Of a stretch of 64,000 bases of DNA, positions 1-8,103 are shown in pieces; positions within the stretch are counted from its first letter, which is position 1, and every line of letters begins with the position of its first letter. A program made the translations under genes and the position numbers. The notes below the pieces were generated by a model, which was given only the letters and a program-made list of their open reading frames with translations, did no database searches and had not been told where the DNA came from. The DNA comes from Alphaproteobacteria bacterium (GTDB lineage: Bacteria > Pseudomonadota > Alphaproteobacteria > Rhodobacterales > Rhodobacteraceae), in NCBI GenBank assembly GCA_003331935.1, contig QOQE01000001.1, positions 124,001-188,000 of the forward strand, given 5' to 3'.

Positions 1-702
1 CCATTTCAAGTTTGACATAGATATATCTTCACCTATGGCTAAACCTTCAATCTGATGGAACATCGGGGTATGGGTCAGATCGTAGTCCGATCGATATACT
101 CTTCCTGGAGCAATAATTCTACAAGGCGCTCCATGTTTTTCCATAAATCTTACTTGTACTGGGCTGGTATGCGTCCTTAATACGTTGGGTGAAATATTTC
201 CTTTCAAACCCTTATCATCAGGTTTGATATAAAAAGTATCAAACTCCTGACGCGCTGGGTGGTCAGGAGGAATATTTAATGAATCAAAATTGTACCAGTC
301 GCTTTCAATTTGGGGCCCTTCAGCTACCGAAAATCCAAGATCTGAGAAAATAGATACTATTTCCTCTGTAACTCGGCTTACAGGGTGTATTAGGCCTGAA
401 CTAATCTCTCTAGGATCTTGAGATATATCAAGCCATTCTGAGTCCATTCTGGCTTCAATCTCTTTGTTCAGTAACATCTCCCTGCTTTCTTTGAAAGCCT
501 CCTCTAAAATTTGCTTGAGTTTGTTATATTGTGGAGATTTTATTTGTCTCTCTTCAGCTTCCATCTGACCCAGTGATCTCAAAAGGTTAGTGATCTCACC
601 CTTTTTACCAAGCAGGCTTACCCTTATCTCCTCGAGATCGCTTACAGACTTAGCTTCTTTAATTAGATCCAAAAATTTGATATTTTCTACTTCAATTTCC
701 AT
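1..702 (-). CDS. pheS: Phenylalanine-tRNA ligase alpha subunit (3' end cut by window)
   Basis: Charges tRNA-Phe with phenylalanine as the alpha chain of the cytoplasmic alpha2-beta2 enzyme. The 234 visible residues begin at an ATG (complement of 700-702). They comprise the N-terminal coiled-coil arm (about residues 1-90), then the start of the class II catalytic domain. Motif 2 is readable: a TFY stretch, then THTSPVQVRFM and the IAPGRVYRSDYDLTHTPMFHQ region, cut to pieces of that block at about residues 180-222. It lies 59 bp downstream of rplT in the same direction, the usual rpmI-rplT-pheS order. The reading frame runs off the left edge, so the last third and pheT are outside. Identification is secure. 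Confidence 0.96.
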   Translation of the reverse strand, partial: MEIEVENIKFLDLIKEAKSVSDLEEIRVSLLGKKGEITNLLRSLGQMEAEERQIKSPQYNKLKQILEEAFKESREMLLNKEIEARMDSEWLDISQDPREISSGLIHPVSRVTEEIVSIFSDLGFSVAEGPQIESDWYNFDSLNIPPDHPARQEFDTFYIKPDDKGLKGNISPNVLRTHTSPVQVRFMEKHGAPCRIIAPGRVYRSDYDLTHTPMFHQIEGLAIGEDISMSNLKW

Positions 703-760
703 AGATAGATCGTAGACTTATCAAACGCACTTTTTGTACCGAATGAGCTCGGCCATATTA

Positions 761-1123
761 CTAGTTTAGCGCGCCTTGCGCGCGAGATACAATCTGTCCG
801 AAAGCTTTTGGGTCATGCACCGCGATATCAGCTAGAACCTTCCTATCAAGATTTATGCCCGCCTTATCCAATCCATGTATAAACCTCGAGTAATTGAGTT
901 TGCTGTCTATTTGCCTTACAGCAGCATTCAACCTCTGTATCCAGAGTGCTCTAAATACGCGTTTTCTTACTTTACGATCTCTAGTTGCATATTGCATCGC
1001 TCTATCTACAGCTTGTTTAGCCGTTCTGAAGTTTCGGCTCCTTGCGCCATAGTAACCCTTCGCCGCCTTGACTACCTTCCGATGTCTTGCATGCGTAACT
1101 ACCCCTGATTTAACTCTAGTCAA
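761..1123 (-). CDS. rplT: 50S ribosomal protein L20
   Basis: L20 binds 23S rRNA early and is needed for assembly of the large subunit. The 120-residue product has the normal family length and the very basic N-terminal extension ([20 protein letters not shown]), followed by the globular RNA-binding domain with [10 protein letters not shown]. It starts 12 bp after rpmI ends, so the two are surely co-transcribed, with pheS after them. In many bacteria L20 represses its own operon through the leader upstream of infC or rpmI. I see no obvious pseudoknot-like leader in the 78 bp ahead of rpmI. Confidence 0.97.
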   Translation of the reverse strand: MTRVKSGVVTHARHRKVVKAAKGYYGARSRNFRTAKQAVDRAMQYATRDRKVRKRVFRALWIQRLNAAVRQIDSKLNYSRFIHGLDKAGINLDRKVLADIAVHDPKAFGQIVSRAQGALN

Positions 1124-1135
1124 CTATCAACCCTC

Positions 1136-1336
1136 CTACCTAGAATAAGGCATATAAGATTTAACTATATTTTCATCTGCCTTACATAAAGTTGTTGTGC
1201 CTCTAGCATTCCGTATGAACTTGCTGGATCTTTTTATCATACCGTGTCTTTTTCCAGCCTGCGCCGACTTTACACGCCCAGATGCTGTAACTTTGAACCG
1301 CTTTTTTGCGCCTGATTTTGTTTTCATCTTGGGCAT
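1136..1336 (-). CDS. rpmI: 50S ribosomal protein L35
   Basis: Small structural protein of the large ribosomal subunit. The 66-residue product matches the family in length and sequence ([20 protein letters not shown] at the start, HGMIKRS in the middle). It opens the rpmI-rplT-pheS run. The usual upstream partner infC is absent. Pyruvate kinase lies 78 bp upstream in the same direction instead, an arrangement also known in other alphaproteobacteria. Confidence 0.97.
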   Translation of the reverse strand: MPKMKTKSGAKKRFKVTASGRVKSAQAGKRHGMIKRSSKFIRNARGTTTLCKADENIVKSYMPYSR

Positions 1337-1414
1337 AGTTTTCTCAACATATTGTTTATCAACGTGTTTATAGGGATATTCTAATGACTATACAAGCATT
1401 TCTTTATATTTTTC

Positions 1415-2860
1415 TCAAAAATCGTCAAAGTTTTCTTCAAGGGACACTACTCTTAGTATATTCGTCGACCCAGGTGTATTAAATGGTACTCCCGCGATAA
1501 CAATAATCAAATCTTTCCCGGAAGCAAAGTCAAACAATTTAGCGGCTTTTACAGCATTCATGACTGCTCTCTTAAATCGATCGACAGGTGTGGTAACGAC
1601 ACAATGCAAGCCCCAAAATAATGTAAGTTTCCTTGCCGTTTCTACATATGGAGTTAGCGCAATTATTGGAGCTCTAGGTCTTTCTCTAGACGCAAGTTCA
1701 GCTGTTGTTCCACCGTGCGTAAAGCAACAAATAACCTTCACATTAATGTTGTCGGCCACCTCTCTTGCTGCAACTGTTATGGCGTTAGAAACCCCTTCTT
1801 TGGAAGAAGTTCTGGAAGTTTCCAGATTTTGGAAATATAGGGGATCTTTTTCGGTTTCAATGGCAATTTTATCCACTGCTCGTATCACTTTCTCTGGATG
1901 AGCTCCTATTGCAGTTTCAGCAGACAGCATTACCGCATCTACACCATCATATATTGCTTGTGCAACATCCGACACTTCAGCTCGAGTTGGCGTAGTCGAA
2001 TGAATCATACTTTCCATCATTTGTGTTGCTACAATCACAGGTTTTCCCATCTGACGTGATTTCATTACTAGCCTTTTTTGAATAGGCGGGACTGCTTCAA
2101 TTGGTAATTCAACGCCAAGATCTCCTCGTGCGACCATAATTCCATCGGAGGCCTCAATGATCGAGTCAAAAACTTTCACAGCCGAAGGCTTCTCAATTTT
2201 TGCGATAATGCCTGCCCTTCCGCTCAATAACTTTTTTACCTCGTGCACATCTTTAGTTCTTTGCACAAAAGATAACCCAATCCAATCAACTCCAAGCTTA
2301 CAAACAAACTCTAGGTCTTTCTTATCTTTTTCCGTTAAAGAAGCGAGCTCCAAAATACTATCTGGGCAATTAACCCCTTTTTTGTCAGAAATAATACCTC
2401 CATTCAATACAGTGCACTCTATTTTCTCTTCAGATGCTTTTATTACTTCCAAAGAAAGTTTACCATCATCAATCAGTAATTTATCCCCTTTTTTTACTGA
2501 TTGAAAGATCTGGGGATGTGGTAGGCAGACGCGTTCTTTATCCCCTTGCCTTTCTATTAAATCGAAACAAAATTTTTGTCCATCCTCTAAAGTCGACTTA
2601 GTTCCCTCAAAATCACCACATCTAAGCTTTGGTCCCTGTAGGTCAGCCAATATACATATTGGTCTCGAAAACTCTTTTTCTAAGTTCCTCAAAATAGTAT
2701 GTCGATTTTCCACAGCTAAGTGATCGCCGTGCGACATGTTTAATCTGAAAATGTCTGCACCAGCTAAAAACATTTTTTTTATTTCTGATTTAGTGTCTGA
2801 TGCAGGACCCAGGGTCGCTACGATCTTTACCTTGCGGTTTCTATGAAGTTGCTTATCCAT
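1415..2860 (-). CDS. pyk: Pyruvate kinase
   Basis: Catalyses the last step of glycolysis: phosphoenolpyruvate plus ADP gives pyruvate plus ATP. The 481-residue product has the full A-B-A-C layout. The N-terminal barrel carries KIVATLGPAS (about 12-21) and RLNMSHGD, the B lid spans about 78-172, the catalytic Lys and metal-binding Glu are K221 and E223 in AKIEKPSAV, and ARGDLGVELP follows at about 244. The C-terminal allosteric domain is present (FTHGGTTAELASRERP). Start is an ATG. DUF1244 is divergent upstream, a pairing common in alphaproteobacteria. A type II, allosteric-type enzyme is likely. Confidence 0.97.
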   Translation of the reverse strand: MDKQLHRNRKVKIVATLGPASDTKSEIKKMFLAGADIFRLNMSHGDHLAVENRHTILRNLEKEFSRPICILADLQGPKLRCGDFEGTKSTLEDGQKFCFDLIERQGDKERVCLPHPQIFQSVKKGDKLLIDDGKLSLEVIKASEEKIECTVLNGGIISDKKGVNCPDSILELASLTEKDKKDLEFVCKLGVDWIGLSFVQRTKDVHEVKKLLSGRAGIIAKIEKPSAVKVFDSIIEASDGIMVARGDLGVELPIEAVPPIQKRLVMKSRQMGKPVIVATQMMESMIHSTTPTRAEVSDVAQAIYDGVDAVMLSAETAIGAHPEKVIRAVDKIAIETEKDPLYFQNLETSRTSSKEGVSNAITVAAREVADNINVKVICCFTHGGTTAELASRERPRAPIIALTPYVETARKLTLFWGLHCVVTTPVDRFKRAVMNAVKAAKLFDFASGKDLIIVIAGVPFNTPGSTNILRVVSLEENFDDF

Positions 2861-2944
2861 TTAAATGCTCGATATTCGTTTTTTTTGTGTAGGATAGAGA
2901 AATATGAGAAATAAAAAACTTTTTTTTAATTTAGAGTGAAAAAA

Positions 2945-3190
2945 ATGAATATTAAAAACTTAGAAAAAATTGAAAGCCAAACTTTCAGAAGATTAATCTC
3001 TCATTTGCAGAATAGAACTGACGTTCAAAATATAGACATAATGAACTTGGCTGGATTTTGTAGAAATTGCTTATACAAATGGATGCATGAGGAAGCCCGC
3101 GGATCGGATGAAGACTTTTCAATTGAGGAGGCACAGCAACACATCTATGGTATGCCTTATGATGAATGGAAAAAAAAGTTCCAAAAATAA
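2945..3190 (+). CDS. DUF1244 family protein
   Basis: Small conserved protein of unknown function, 81 residues from the ATG at 2945. A GTG at 2936 would add three residues, and neither start has a strong ribosome site. The family signature is plain: FRRLISHLQNRTDVQN followed by NLAGFCRNCLYKWM, with two cysteines three residues apart (CRNC), then a conserved acidic C-terminal half with YGMPYDEWK. The CxxC pair could bind metal, but that is inference. It stands between divergent pyk and convergent dat. The pyk-DUF1244 neighbourhood is shared by many alphaproteobacteria. Confidence 0.88.
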   Translation: MNIKNLEKIESQTFRRLISHLQNRTDVQNIDIMNLAGFCRNCLYKWMHEEARGSDEDFSIEEAQQHIYGMPYDEWKKKFQK

Positions 3191-3206
3191 CTTGATAAAT
3201 TAAACT

Positions 3207-4073
3207 CTATGAAAGTTTCGATTTAATCTGTTCTATATATATTCGCTGGATTTCCTTAACCTTATCCCCAACTAATCCGTTTCCCACCTGTCTTCCATCA
3301 ATATCAATAACAGGAAGCACGAAGCCAGTAGATGAGGTAAGAAAAACCTCTTGCGCACCCATCATATCGTCAACACTGATCTTCTGCTCTTTGATTTCGA
3401 TATTATTTTTTTTACAAAATTTGATTAAGGAAGACCTGGTAATACCTCCCAAGATATCATTTGATAAATTCGGTGTTATAATATTTTTTTCTTTGATTAT
3501 AAATACATTACTTGATGAGCACTCATTGATAAAACCGTCTTGGACCAGTAAACTATCATCTACACCTTTTTGGATCGCATACGTTTTTGCTAATGATTGC
3601 GCAAGAAGTTGAGTAGTCTTTATATCCCTTCTTCGCCACCTATCGTCAGGCACCGTAATAATTTTAATACCCTTTTTACTAGCAGGATTACTTAAAATTA
3701 ATTTTTCTTGAGTAAATATAACTACAGTAGGTGATAGTGAGTTGGTTGCAAAGTTAAAGTCTCTCTCTGCAACACCTCTTGTGACTTGAACATAACAGAG
3801 TCCTTCATTAAGCTCATTTTCCTTTATTAATTTTTTTTGGATTTTATAAAAGTCTTCCTCTTGAAAATTATTTACAAGATTTAATTTATCCATCGATCTT
3901 ATAAGCCTTGCAAAATGCTCTTGCCAATCTACTAAATCTCCTCCTATAACCGCTGATACCTCGTATACAGAATCAGAAAACAGAAACCCTCTATCAAATA
4001 CTGAGATACTGGCTTCCTTTTTTGAAAAGAATTGTCCATTCACATAAACCTTTTGACTATTTGTTTCTAGCAA
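3207..4073 (-). CDS. dat: D-amino-acid aminotransferase (class IV, PLP)
   Basis: PLP enzyme of fold type IV that most likely transaminates D-alanine or D-glutamate. Branched-chain aminotransferase and aminodeoxychorismate lyase share the fold. The 288-residue product has the D-AAT-type N-terminus VYVNGQF and FDRGFLFSDSVYEV. The PLP lysine is K152 in RRDIKTTQLL. Glu in the INECSSSNVF segment and GGITRSSLI also match the family. The only start before an in-frame stop that keeps the first strand is a TTG, with AGAGGA about 13 nt upstream. Exact substrate cannot be read from sequence. It ends 17 bp from the convergent DUF1244 gene. Confidence 0.88.
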   Translation of the reverse strand: MLETNSQKVYVNGQFFSKKEASISVFDRGFLFSDSVYEVSAVIGGDLVDWQEHFARLIRSMDKLNLVNNFQEEDFYKIQKKLIKENELNEGLCYVQVTRGVAERDFNFATNSLSPTVVIFTQEKLILSNPASKKGIKIITVPDDRWRRRDIKTTQLLAQSLAKTYAIQKGVDDSLLVQDGFINECSSSNVFIIKEKNIITPNLSNDILGGITRSSLIKFCKKNNIEIKEQKISVDDMMGAQEVFLTSSTGFVLPVIDIDGRQVGNGLVGDKVKEIQRIYIEQIKSKLS

Positions 4074-4090
4074 TGAAGCTTAAAGTCCTC

Positions 4091-4423
4091 TCAGCCCTTA
4101 CATAAACTTTCAAATACGTAATCTGAAGGTTGTGTTGTCTTGGAAGGCGTATATCTTTTATACTCGTACTTTGTGATGTACTCGTTGCTTTCCATCATCA
4201 CCAATAATCCTTGTGCAAAAAATTTATCACGCTTATAGATATCCACTAATCCTCGCAAGTTTGGTGCGACACTTGTTTCTACTTCCAAAATATGTTCATC
4301 GAAAAAAGAAATTGGATATTTTTTCCCATCGAATTTTATAAAGAAATAAACTTGTTCCTTAGTTCGTGATAAGCCTTTTTTAGGGCTAAAATTTTTAATC
4401 GATTTCACTAAATAATCATCCAT
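4091..4423 (-). CDS. Unrecognised conserved-looking protein, 110 residues
   Basis: I do not recognise this family. It is an open frame with an ATG start, 17 bp upstream of dat and 24 bp downstream of the alpha/beta hydrolase, all on the same strand, so it is probably translated. The product is soluble-looking, with no signal peptide or membrane segment. It is basic at the N-terminus and predicted to be mainly beta-strand (VYFFIKFDGKKYPISFF, then LEVETSVAPNLRGLVDIY, then a YEYKRYTPS turn). The layout vaguely recalls small PilZ-like barrels, but the RxxxR and DxSxxG motifs of PilZ are missing, so I give no function. Confidence 0.65.
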   Translation of the reverse strand: MDDYLVKSIKNFSPKKGLSRTKEQVYFFIKFDGKKYPISFFDEHILEVETSVAPNLRGLVDIYKRDKFFAQGLLVMMESNEYITKYEYKRYTPSKTTQPSDYVFESLCKG

Positions 4424-4447
4424 ATTTTCTATATTCCTTGGTCTATT

Positions 4448-5224
4448 CTAATCCGTTTTTAAAAATTTTGTAACTATTTCTAGAAATTTTGTTGGCTTTT
4501 CAACATGGACCCAATGACCGGCTTTTTTTAGAGGAGCAAACTCACTCAAGGGAAAATGTTCTTTAATAATATCAATGTGATCGGCTACACGATATTCTGA
4601 CGATTCACCATATAAAAAAAGAGTATCTGTGTAAGAGACGCTATTTATGGCGGGAAACTCACTGATATCGACTGCATTTTTAATCAGAGATTTTAAGTTT
4701 ACACGCCAATAATAGCTTTTGCTATCGTCTAGCTTTAAGTTTTGCATCAAAAAACATCTAAAACTGATTTCCTTGAAAAATTTAGATAGCATGCTGTCAA
4801 TTTCAGGCCTCGATTCAAAAATCCCAAGATCAATCGACAATAAAACCTTTAAATAATTTTCAAAATTTCTCGAATAGGTTACTGGTGCTATATCTACTAC
4901 GACCAATTTCGATACTAAACCTTGATGGAGTTTGTCTAAAACCATAGCAGCCTTTCCGCCCATTGAATGCCCTATAAGAGCGCTGCCCTCTATTCCATGT
5001 TCTTTAAAAAAATTTTTAATGTCTTCTGCTAAATCAAAATAAGTATGTTTATCATTCCATTCTGTATCACCGTGGTTTCTAAGGTCAACAAGCCAAACAT
5101 TGAACCCAAGATCTGATAAAGCTTTTCCAACACCAAACCAATTTCTTTTTGATCCTAAAAGCCCATGCAGAATAACAATATTGCTCGCATTATGCTCCCC
5201 AAAACGACTGAATGCTAAACGCAT
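4448..5224 (-). CDS. Alpha/beta-fold hydrolase (YbfF-like esterase)
   Basis: Cytoplasmic serine hydrolase of the alpha/beta fold, 258 residues, closest in pattern to YbfF/abhydrolase-11 esterases. Visible elements are the oxyanion-hole HGLLGSKRNW (H20), the nucleophile elbow GHSMGG with S87, a lid region at about 110-190, and the catalytic His in KAGHWVHVEKP (H237). The acid is probably Glu or Asp in the LFLYGESSEYR strand. There is no signal peptide. It starts 6 bp after the alcohol dehydrogenase ends, so the two are likely co-transcribed. The physiological ester is unknown. Confidence 0.87.
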   Translation of the reverse strand: MRLAFSRFGEHNASNIVILHGLLGSKRNWFGVGKALSDLGFNVWLVDLRNHGDTEWNDKHTYFDLAEDIKNFFKEHGIEGSALIGHSMGGKAAMVLDKLHQGLVSKLVVVDIAPVTYSRNFENYLKVLLSIDLGIFESRPEIDSMLSKFFKEISFRCFLMQNLKLDDSKSYYWRVNLKSLIKNAVDISEFPAINSVSYTDTLFLYGESSEYRVADHIDIIKEHFPLSEFAPLKKAGHWVHVEKPTKFLEIVTKFLKTD

Positions 5225-5230
5225 GTATTC

Positions 5231-6406
5231 TTACCAAATCGAGTGATATATATCGTAAGCATCTCGCTCACTAAGCTCTCTTGGATTATTTATTAACAAT
5301 CTAGTTTGCTTCATAGCATCTTTAGCCATTGACGCACAAGCATCCTCAGGAATGGAAACTTCTCGCAATTTTTGTGGAAGCCCTAACTCTTTAGATAAAA
5401 CAGTCAGTTTTTCTATAAATAGCGAAGCATTTGTTTGATTATTATTTCCCATCTCCTCATTAGGGAAAAGGAAAGGGAAAAGCTCAGCATACTTTTTAGC
5501 TGCCCACGCATCTACCGCATTGAACCGTAACACTGCTGGAAGAACAAGTGCATTCGATAATCCGTGCGTTATATGAAAACTCCCACCGAGTGGATAGGCC
5601 AGAGCATGGACTGCAGCCACAGGAGAGTTCGCAAAAGCCATTCCAGCTAGCATTGATCCTAGTAACATTTTTCCTCTCGCTTGCAAGTTCTTTGGGTCTG
5701 AGACAGCCGTTCTAATGGATCCTCCCAAGAGAACCAATGCTTCCTTTGCAAGGATACCAGACATGGGATTATTATTTTTATTTTTTGACGCATAAGCTTC
5801 GATAGCATGCACCATTGCATCAATTCCAGTAGCGGCAGTAGTTGCTGCCGGTAGTCCTAAGGTTAGAGTAGGATCTAATACTGCGAAGTCTGGAAGGATA
5901 ATTGGTGAAGAAACCCCTCTTTTTTCATCACCATCCACAGTGATAATTGAAACGGGGGTGACTTCCGACCCAGTTCCTGCTGTGGTCGGGATTAAACATA
6001 GAGGTAATCTGGGGCCTTTGGCGTTTGCAACTCCCCACGCGCTTTCTAAATCTTCTCCTGACCCCAAAACTAAAGCCGTCAGTTTGGCTACATCCATTGA
6101 AGACCCTCCTCCAAATCCAACTACGCCAGTACACGCTATGTCTTTTCCAAAACTTATTGCTTTTTCCAAAGTTTTTAGTGAAGGGTCTGCCTCCACGTCA
6201 TCAAATACTGTTACCTTGACATTATTCTTTTCAAGGTCTTTTAAAAAGTCTCCATAAAGTCCTAAATTGGTTAATCCTTTATCAGTAATAAGAAGAATTC
6301 TATCCCCCATTAATTTAGAAAATGGACTGGCATCTTTTGCCACGTCTGCTCCATAAATAATTCTAGGCGTCGTATTGAAATTAAATGAGGTAATATCTTC
6401 AATCAT
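5231..6406 (-). CDS. Iron-containing alcohol dehydrogenase
   Basis: NAD(P)-dependent group III dehydrogenase that interconverts alcohols and aldehydes or ketones. The 391-residue product has the nucleotide site GGGSSMD (residues 99-105) and all four metal ligands of the family: D196 and H200 in GIDAMVHAIEAY, then H267 and H281 in HALAYPLGGSFHITHG. Length is normal. ATG start. First gene of a likely minus-strand unit with the alpha/beta hydrolase, the 110-residue protein and dat. Substrate is not predictable; short-chain alcohols, lactaldehyde and 4-hydroxybutyrate are all used by relatives. Confidence 0.92.
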   Translation of the reverse strand: MIEDITSFNFNTTPRIIYGADVAKDASPFSKLMGDRILLITDKGLTNLGLYGDFLKDLEKNNVKVTVFDDVEADPSLKTLEKAISFGKDIACTGVVGFGGGSSMDVAKLTALVLGSGEDLESAWGVANAKGPRLPLCLIPTTAGTGSEVTPVSIITVDGDEKRGVSSPIILPDFAVLDPTLTLGLPAATTAATGIDAMVHAIEAYASKNKNNNPMSGILAKEALVLLGGSIRTAVSDPKNLQARGKMLLGSMLAGMAFANSPVAAVHALAYPLGGSFHITHGLSNALVLPAVLRFNAVDAWAAKKYAELFPFLFPNEEMGNNNQTNASLFIEKLTVLSKELGLPQKLREVSIPEDACASMAKDAMKQTRLLINNPRELSERDAYDIYHSIW

Positions 6407-6526
6407 GGTAAACCTTTCTAATCTTGTTTATAATATTTTACACAATTTAATATTTTTGTTCTAAGTTTGAATAGATAGACAAACAGTGTCAATCACAGAA
6501 ATTTTTGGAAGGAAAGGAAGCCACAC

Positions 6527-7747
6527 ATGGGACAGAAGAAAAGAGTAGTTCTTGCTTTTTCTGGTGGGCTTGACACCTCGGTTATATTGAAGTGGCTACA
6601 AACTGAGTTGGATTATGAGGTAATTTGTTTTACTGCTGACCTTGGGCAGGGTGAAGAACTGCAGGCTGCTCGAGATAAGGCTCTCTTACTCGGCATTAAA
6701 CCAGAACATATCTTTATCGAAGATCTTACTGAGGCATTCGTCAAAGATTATGTTTTTCCAATGTTTAGATGTAACACAGTGTATGAAGGACAGTACTTGC
6801 TAGGAACATCTATAGCAAGACCACTGATCTCTAAAAGACTAATAGAGATTGCTGATATTGTAGGTGCGGACTCGATAAGTCATGGAGCTACGGGGAAAGG
6901 AAATGATCAGGTGCGCTTTGAATTAGCAGCGTACTCTCTTAACCCAGATATAAAAATTATAGCCCCTTGGAGAGAATGGGACCTCAGTAGTAGAACAAAA
7001 CTGATAGACTTTGCCGAAAAACACCAAATTCCCATAGCGGCAAATAAAGTGGGGGAGCCTCCTTTTTCCGTAGATGCTAATTTATTACATACATCGTCAG
7101 AGGGATTAATTCTGGAAGATCCAGCAGAAGAAGCCCCAGAATATGTTTATCAAAGGACAAATAACCCAGAAACAGCCCCTGATAAACCCGACTATATAAG
7201 TATCCAATTTAATAAGGGAGATCCAACCAGGATTAATGGGAAAGATTACTCCCCTGCAAATTTACTTATAAAACTTAACGAGCTTGGAAAACTTCACGGA
7301 ATTGGAAGACTCGATCTGGTTGAGAATAGATTTGTTGGGATGAAATCAAGAGGTATTTATGAAACACCAGGAGGGACTATACTTCTGCAAGCCCATAGGG
7401 GAATTGAGAGTCTAACCCTGGATAGTGGATCTGCGCATCTCAAAGATGACATAATGCCGAGATATGCTGAGTTAATTTATAATGGCCTTTGGTTTACCCC
7501 TGAAAGAGACCTATTGCAGACCTTAATAGATAAAAGTCAGGAGAATGTAGAAGGAACCGTTAGGCTTAAATTATACAAAGGGAATGTCTTTGTTGTAAGT
7601 AGATCTTCACCGAAAAGCTTGTATTCCCAACAACTAGTAACGTTTGAGGACGATGAGGGATACTACAATCAAGGTGATGCGGAAGGGTTCATAAAGCTTA
7701 ATGCGTTGCGCTTGCGCGAATTAGCACAAAGAAATAAAAGAGGTTAG
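6527..7747 (+). CDS. argG: Argininosuccinate synthase
   Basis: Joins citrulline and aspartate with ATP to give argininosuccinate, the penultimate step of arginine synthesis. The 406-residue product has the N-terminal PP-loop AFSGGLDTS (residues 10-18), the [15 protein letters not shown] citrulline/aspartate segment and the C-terminal oligomerisation domain, all at standard length. The ATG follows a purine-rich GGAAGGAAAGGAAG ribosome site. It stands alone, with a 120 bp spacer upstream shared with the divergent dehydrogenase. The last four bases overlap the end of yggT, which converges on it. Confidence 0.97.
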   Translation: MGQKKRVVLAFSGGLDTSVILKWLQTELDYEVICFTADLGQGEELQAARDKALLLGIKPEHIFIEDLTEAFVKDYVFPMFRCNTVYEGQYLLGTSIARPLISKRLIEIADIVGADSISHGATGKGNDQVRFELAAYSLNPDIKIIAPWREWDLSSRTKLIDFAEKHQIPIAANKVGEPPFSVDANLLHTSSEGLILEDPAEEAPEYVYQRTNNPETAPDKPDYISIQFNKGDPTRINGKDYSPANLLIKLNELGKLHGIGRLDLVENRFVGMKSRGIYETPGGTILLQAHRGIESLTLDSGSAHLKDDIMPRYAELIYNGLWFTPERDLLQTLIDKSQENVEGTVRLKLYKGNVFVVSRSSPKSLYSQQLVTFEDDEGYYNQGDAEGFIKLNALRLRELAQRNKRG

Positions 7748-8031
7748 TAAAAATTGCCTATGTTATTTCTTATGATTATTTGTAGTGCCAAAATTGCAAT
7801 AAAAACAATTAAGGGAGCAAAGTCGATTGCCCCAGTATAGGGCATTCGCCTTCTAATTGGCCTATAGAGGGGCTCTAAAACTTGGTTTATACCACGCCAA
7901 ATCTGATTGATAAGTGGTTGATGTATATTGAGAATATTAAAGCTTATTAGCCAACTTAAAACAATTTGAGCTATAATGACGTACTTCAACACTTCAAGTA
8001 ACATGTGGACAATCTGAAGTATAGAGACCAA
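7744..8031 (-). CDS. YggT family membrane protein
   Basis: Integral membrane protein of 95 residues with two hydrophobic stretches (about 5-30 and 70-92) separated by the conserved cytoplasmic-looking loop with the [10 protein letters not shown] motif. The family is linked to osmotic or potassium tolerance in E. coli and to cell division or organelle shape in relatives, but its mechanism is unresolved. The start is a TTG: AGGAG lies 7 nt upstream and the resulting N-terminus has the family's usual length before the [11 protein letters not shown] segment. It overlaps argG tail to tail by four bases. Confidence 0.88.
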   Translation of the reverse strand: MVSILQIVHMLLEVLKYVIIAQIVLSWLISFNILNIHQPLINQIWRGINQVLEPLYRPIRRRMPYTGAIDFAPLIVFIAILALQIIIRNNIGNFY

Positions 8032-8057
8032 AAAAAACTCCTGAAAAACGGATTACA

Positions 8058-8086
8058 TTGTAAAGATAGTTAATAATTTATAAAAT
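8058..8086 (+). promoter_or_regulatory. Probable sigma70-type promoter of the UMF1 transporter operon
   Basis: A -35-like TTGTAA at 8058-8063, a 17-base spacer and a -10-like TAAAAT at 8081-8086, 18 bases before the ATG at 8104. It lies in the divergent gap between yggT and the transporter. Call based on consensus match and position only. Confidence 0.5.
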
Positions 8087-8103
8087 AAAAGAAGAAAAAT
8101 TTG

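Noticed and set aside
1560-1901. Long plus-strand open frames inside pyk, groL, atpA, carB and ompA-like genes
   Set aside because: They lie antisense to strongly conserved genes, lack ribosome sites and resemble no family; they are shadows.
6407-6526. Operator (GACA-N5-TGTC, near 6478) before argG
   Set aside because: Four-base arms are too short to support, and the family of regulator is unknown.
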